Shown: piece by piece, positions 61,792 through 64,000 of the stretch
Position numbering within the stretch: position 1 is the first letter of the stretch
Layout of the letters: every line of letters begins with the position of its first letter
NCBI GenBank assembly: GCA_018524345.1
Contig: JADQAZ010000001.1
Location: 248,001 to 312,000, forward strand
Length of the DNA stretch: 64,000 bases
Origin: Harenicola maris
Lineage (GTDB): Bacteria; Pseudomonadota; Alphaproteobacteria; Rhodobacterales; Rhodobacteraceae
Reading direction: 5' to 3'
Translations under genes and position numbers: made by a program
The notes under the pieces: model-generated
Seen by the model: only the letters and a program-made list of their open reading frames with translations
What the model was told of the DNA's origin: nothing
The model's database searches: none

Positions 61792-61846
61792 CAAAGTCTG
61801 TGCCAAATCCTTGAAAGGATTTGGTTTCAATTTCTTTCAGAAATTG
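61781..61846. repeat. Triple-hairpin intergenic element (copy 3)
   Basis: Three perfect stems in a row at the junction of convergent genes: acagacttt (61781-61789)/aaagtctgt (61793-61801), ccaaatcctt (61803-61812)/aaggatttgg (61815-61824), caatttct (61828-61835)/agaaattg (61839-61846). The first overlaps the slcD stop and the last ends 4 bases before the puuD stop. Likely two-way terminator; also matches the layout at 2829 and 29474. Confidence 0.7.
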
Positions 61847-61849
61847 GTG

Positions 61850-63085
61850 CTAGCCGTCATTGGCGGCGCGATACCATGCGATGATGGCGGCGCGGTTTTG
61901 CGCACTCATGGTCGCAATGGCATTGGGGGGCGGCATGGCATGGCTGGCGCCCGCCTGCAGGAAGACCTGGCGGGCGTGGCGGGCCACGTCGCCTTGGGTT
62001 TCAAGGAACACCCCCTTGGGCGCCCAGTGCATCCCCTCCCAGACCGGTTCGCGGGCGTGGCACATGGAGCAGTTGCCCTGCACGATGTCATAGGCCTGTT
62101 CAAACCCCTCGGCGGCAACAAAGCGTTCCTCGCGCGGGGTGAGGGCGCGGGCCTCGGCCTCTTCCACCGTGCCGCGCATGGGGACGGAGGAAATCCATGC
62201 GATGATCAGCATCAACAGGACTGTCACCGCCCATGTCCAATGGGGGCCCTTGCCCGTGGCATGCAGGGTGTTGAAATAGTGCCGGATCGTGACCCCGGTG
62301 AGGAAGATCAGGCTGGCGATGATCCAGTTGTATTCCGTGGCAAAGGCCATGGGATAGTGGTTCGACAGCATCAGGAAAACCACCGGCAGGGTGAGGTAAT
62401 TGTTGTGGGTCGAGCGCAGCTTGGCGATCTTGCCGTATTTCGGGTCCGGCGTGCGCCCTGCCTGCAGGTCGGCGACGACGATGCGCTGGTTGGGCATGAT
62501 GATGAAGAAGACGTTTGCCGTCATGATCGTGGCGGTGAAGGCCCCGAGGTGCAGCAGGGCGGCGCGGCCGGTGAAGACTTGATTATAGCCCCATGACATC
62601 ACCACAAGGATCACAAAGAGCAGCAGCATCAGCATGGTCGGCGCTTCGCCCAGCTTTGATTTGCACAGGAAATCGTAGCAAATCCACCCCACTGTCAGCG
62701 ATGCAGCCGAGATAGCGATGCCCTGCCAGAGGGCCAGATCGGCTTTGTTCGGGTCAATCAGGTATAGCTCCCCTCCGACCCAGTAGACCACCATGAGGAG
62801 CGCCGCGCCCGAGAGCCATGTGGAGTAGCTTTCCCATTTGAACCAGACCAGATGGTCCGGCATGTTTTCCGGTGCGACCAGATATTTTTGCACATGGTAG
62901 AAACCGCCGCCGTGGACCTGCCATTCCTCGCCATGTGCGCCCACGGGCAGGTGGGGCACTTTTTTGAGGCCAAGGTCCAGCGCGACGAAGTAGAATGAGG
63001 ATCCGATCCATGCGATCGCGGTGATGACATGCAGCCAGCGGACCGCGAAAGCGATCCAGTCCCACATCACAGCGAAATCATACAT
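61850..63085 (-). CDS. puuD: Membrane-bound urate hydroxylase with cytochrome c tail
   Basis: 411 residues. I start at ATG 63085 because GGAGA lies 6 bases upstream inside the alternative N terminus (ATG 63097). The N-terminal two thirds contain multiple membrane helices with WLHVITAIAWIGSSFYFVALD, HGGGFYHVQK and WFKWESYSTWLSG; the C-terminal 75 residues are a class I cytochrome c domain with CSMCH (Cys339, Cys342, His343) and methionine HAMPPPN. This is the PuuD architecture, oxidising urate to 5-hydroxyisourate with electrons passed to the respiratory chain. Ring-opening purine genes are not in the window. Confidence 0.92.
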   Translation of the reverse strand: MYDFAVMWDWIAFAVRWLHVITAIAWIGSSFYFVALDLGLKKVPHLPVGAHGEEWQVHGGGFYHVQKYLVAPENMPDHLVWFKWESYSTWLSGAALLMVVYWVGGELYLIDPNKADLALWQGIAISAASLTVGWICYDFLCKSKLGEAPTMLMLLLFVILVVMSWGYNQVFTGRAALLHLGAFTATIMTANVFFIIMPNQRIVVADLQAGRTPDPKYGKIAKLRSTHNNYLTLPVVFLMLSNHYPMAFATEYNWIIASLIFLTGVTIRHYFNTLHATGKGPHWTWAVTVLLMLIIAWISSVPMRGTVEEAEARALTPREERFVAAEGFEQAYDIVQGNCSMCHAREPVWEGMHWAPKGVFLETQGDVARHARQVFLQAGASHAMPPPNAIATMSAQNRAAIIAWYRAANDG

Positions 63086-63181
63086 GGCGCTCTCCATTCT
63101 TTGTTTGGCGGCAGGGTATTGGCTTTGGCGGTTTCATGGTATCGTAGTTAATTCCCTAGCTGTATCAAAATAAGCAAAACA

Positions 63182-64000
63182 ATGGCCTATCTCGATAATA
63201 TCCGCACCTTTGTCCGTGTCTATGAACTTGGCAGCATGTCTGCGGCGGGGCGAGACCTGCGGATATCTCCGGCGGTGACATCCTCGCGCATCTCGCAACT
63301 TGAGGAATATTTGGGCGTCAGGCTGTTCCAGCGCACAACGCGTAACCTGTCTGCGACAGAGCAGGGGCGGGCGTTTTATGGCGGGGCTTGCCAGATCCTT
63401 GAATCCGTTTCGGCGGCCGAGGCGCAGGTGGTGGACCTGACGGACAGCCCGCGCGGCGCGCTTTATGTGGCCGCGCCATTGGGCCTTGGGCGGCGGTTGA
63501 TCGCGCCGCAGGTGCCTGCTTTTCTTGCGCGATATCCCGATGTGAGCCTTGGGCTGCGACTGTCGGATCGCAAGGTGGACCTGACGGCGGAGGGGCTTGA
63601 TCTGGCGTTTTTCCTTGGCCAACCGGAGGATAGCAACCTGCGGATCAAGAAGATCGCCGAGGTGGAGCGGGTGCTTTGCGCCGCGCCGGAGTATATCGCG
63701 CGGCGGGGGCATCCGGCCAGCGGGGCGCAGATCGTGGCCAAGGGGCATGACTGTTTAAAGCTGCGCTATCCGGGGGTGAGCGAGGGGCATTGGCCCCTGA
63801 TGACGCCGCAGGGGCCGAAGCGCTTTCCGACCAAGGGGCGGTTCGAATGCGATGACGGGGATATTCTGGTAGACTGGGCGCTGGCCGGTCAGGGGATTGC
63901 CCTGAAGCCGGTGTTCGAGGTGGCGGACCATCTGGCCAGCGGGGCCTTGGTTGTCGTCGGGCAGGAGACCCCGCCCGAGCCGATCCAGATGGCCTGTTTG
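63182..64000 (+). CDS. LysR-family transcriptional regulator, 3' end missing
   Basis: The frame from ATG 63182 stays open for all 273 codons to the end of the window. It begins AYLDNIRTFVRVYELGSMSAAGRDLRISPAVTSSRISQLEEYLGVRLFQRTTRNLSATEQG, a LysR HTH, followed by a DGRALYV-type (PRGALYVAAPLG) effector domain. Divergent from puuD across 96 bp and so a candidate regulator of urate oxidation. The missing C-terminal portion should be about 25-35 residues. Confidence 0.88.
   Translation, partial: MAYLDNIRTFVRVYELGSMSAAGRDLRISPAVTSSRISQLEEYLGVRLFQRTTRNLSATEQGRAFYGGACQILESVSAAEAQVVDLTDSPRGALYVAAPLGLGRRLIAPQVPAFLARYPDVSLGLRLSDRKVDLTAEGLDLAFFLGQPEDSNLRIKKIAEVERVLCAAPEYIARRGHPASGAQIVAKGHDCLKLRYPGVSEGHWPLMTPQGPKRFPTKGRFECDDGDILVDWALAGQGIALKPVFEVADHLASGALVVVGQETPPEPIQMACL

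Noticed and set aside
1-64000. CRISPR arrays, insertion sequences, prophage or replication origins
   Set aside because: No regularly spaced repeats, transposase, integrase or DnaA-box clusters were seen.

Overview
The window looks like a chromosomal segment of a Rhodobacterales (Rhodobacteraceae/Roseobacter-type) alphaproteobacterium. It is GC-rich throughout. It carries a propionyl-CoA carboxylase locus with its own PccR/ScfR-type regulator, a monomeric isocitrate dehydrogenase, a PtsP (EI-Ntr) next to aspartate kinase, SitABCD-type metal uptake, betBA and a C3-sulfonate catabolic cluster, a combination typical of marine roseobacters. I see no IS element, phage, CRISPR array, rRNA or plasmid function. 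The single RNA gene is tRNA-Gly(UCC).

Layout. 1-9.3 kb holds a CDF metal transporter (cut by the window edge), ptsP, lysC, betB-betA (choline to glycine betaine), a CaCA cation exchanger and a secreted thermonuclease-like protein. 9.3-21 kb is a propionate/methylmalonyl-CoA block: pccR-like regulator, Bcr/CflA exporter, pccB, a run of small uncharacterised genes including two tiny lipoproteins, pccA, a DUF4174 protein and methylmalonyl-CoA mutase. TTTGCAAA-type motifs lie before pccR, before pccB and after pccB, suggesting a shared PccR regulon. 21-25.4 kb has small housekeeping or unknown genes (VOC, GNAT, TerB/DnaJ, exonuclease-like, SRAP, cupredoxin-like). 25.7-32 kb has a form II CoxSLM molybdenum hydroxylase, a DAO-family flavoprotein and an LldD-like enzyme. 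32.2-40 kb has the tRNA, an ABC exporter, an acyl-CoA synthetase, a TauE/SafE permease, a VOC gene followed by a decayed VOC remnant, and monomeric icd. 40-46 kb carries sitABCD behind two Fur/Mur-like boxes, a small cytochrome c gene and a second ABC exporter. 46-48.4 kb is a sugar-acid pair (ManD-like dehydratase, Gfo/Idh dehydrogenase) with a perfect CTAGTATACTAG palindrome upstream. 48.5-55.3 kb has a VOC gene divergent from a LysR regulator and a complete dipeptide-type ABC importer.

55.3-61.8 kb is the most coherent catabolic module. A LacI regulator is divergent from six tightly packed genes: hpsN-like, SDR, zinc alcohol dehydrogenase, comD, comE and an slcD-like flavoenzyme. Together they would take 2,3-dihydroxypropane-1-sulfonate to sulfolactate, sulfopyruvate and sulfoacetaldehyde. 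The divergent promoter region holds two 14-bp LacI operators arranged as one large inverted repeat. The desulfonating step and a dedicated sulfonate transporter are not in the window. 61.8-64 kb has membrane-bound urate hydroxylase puuD and a LysR gene cut by the window end.

Three intergenic regions (about 2.83, 29.47 and 61.78 kb) contain the same odd architecture: three short perfect hairpins in immediate succession, with at least one AT-rich stem made of T-run/A-run arms. Many gene pairs overlap by ATGA/TGATG junctions or converge with almost no spacing. All functional names come from reading motifs and context; no database search was run.
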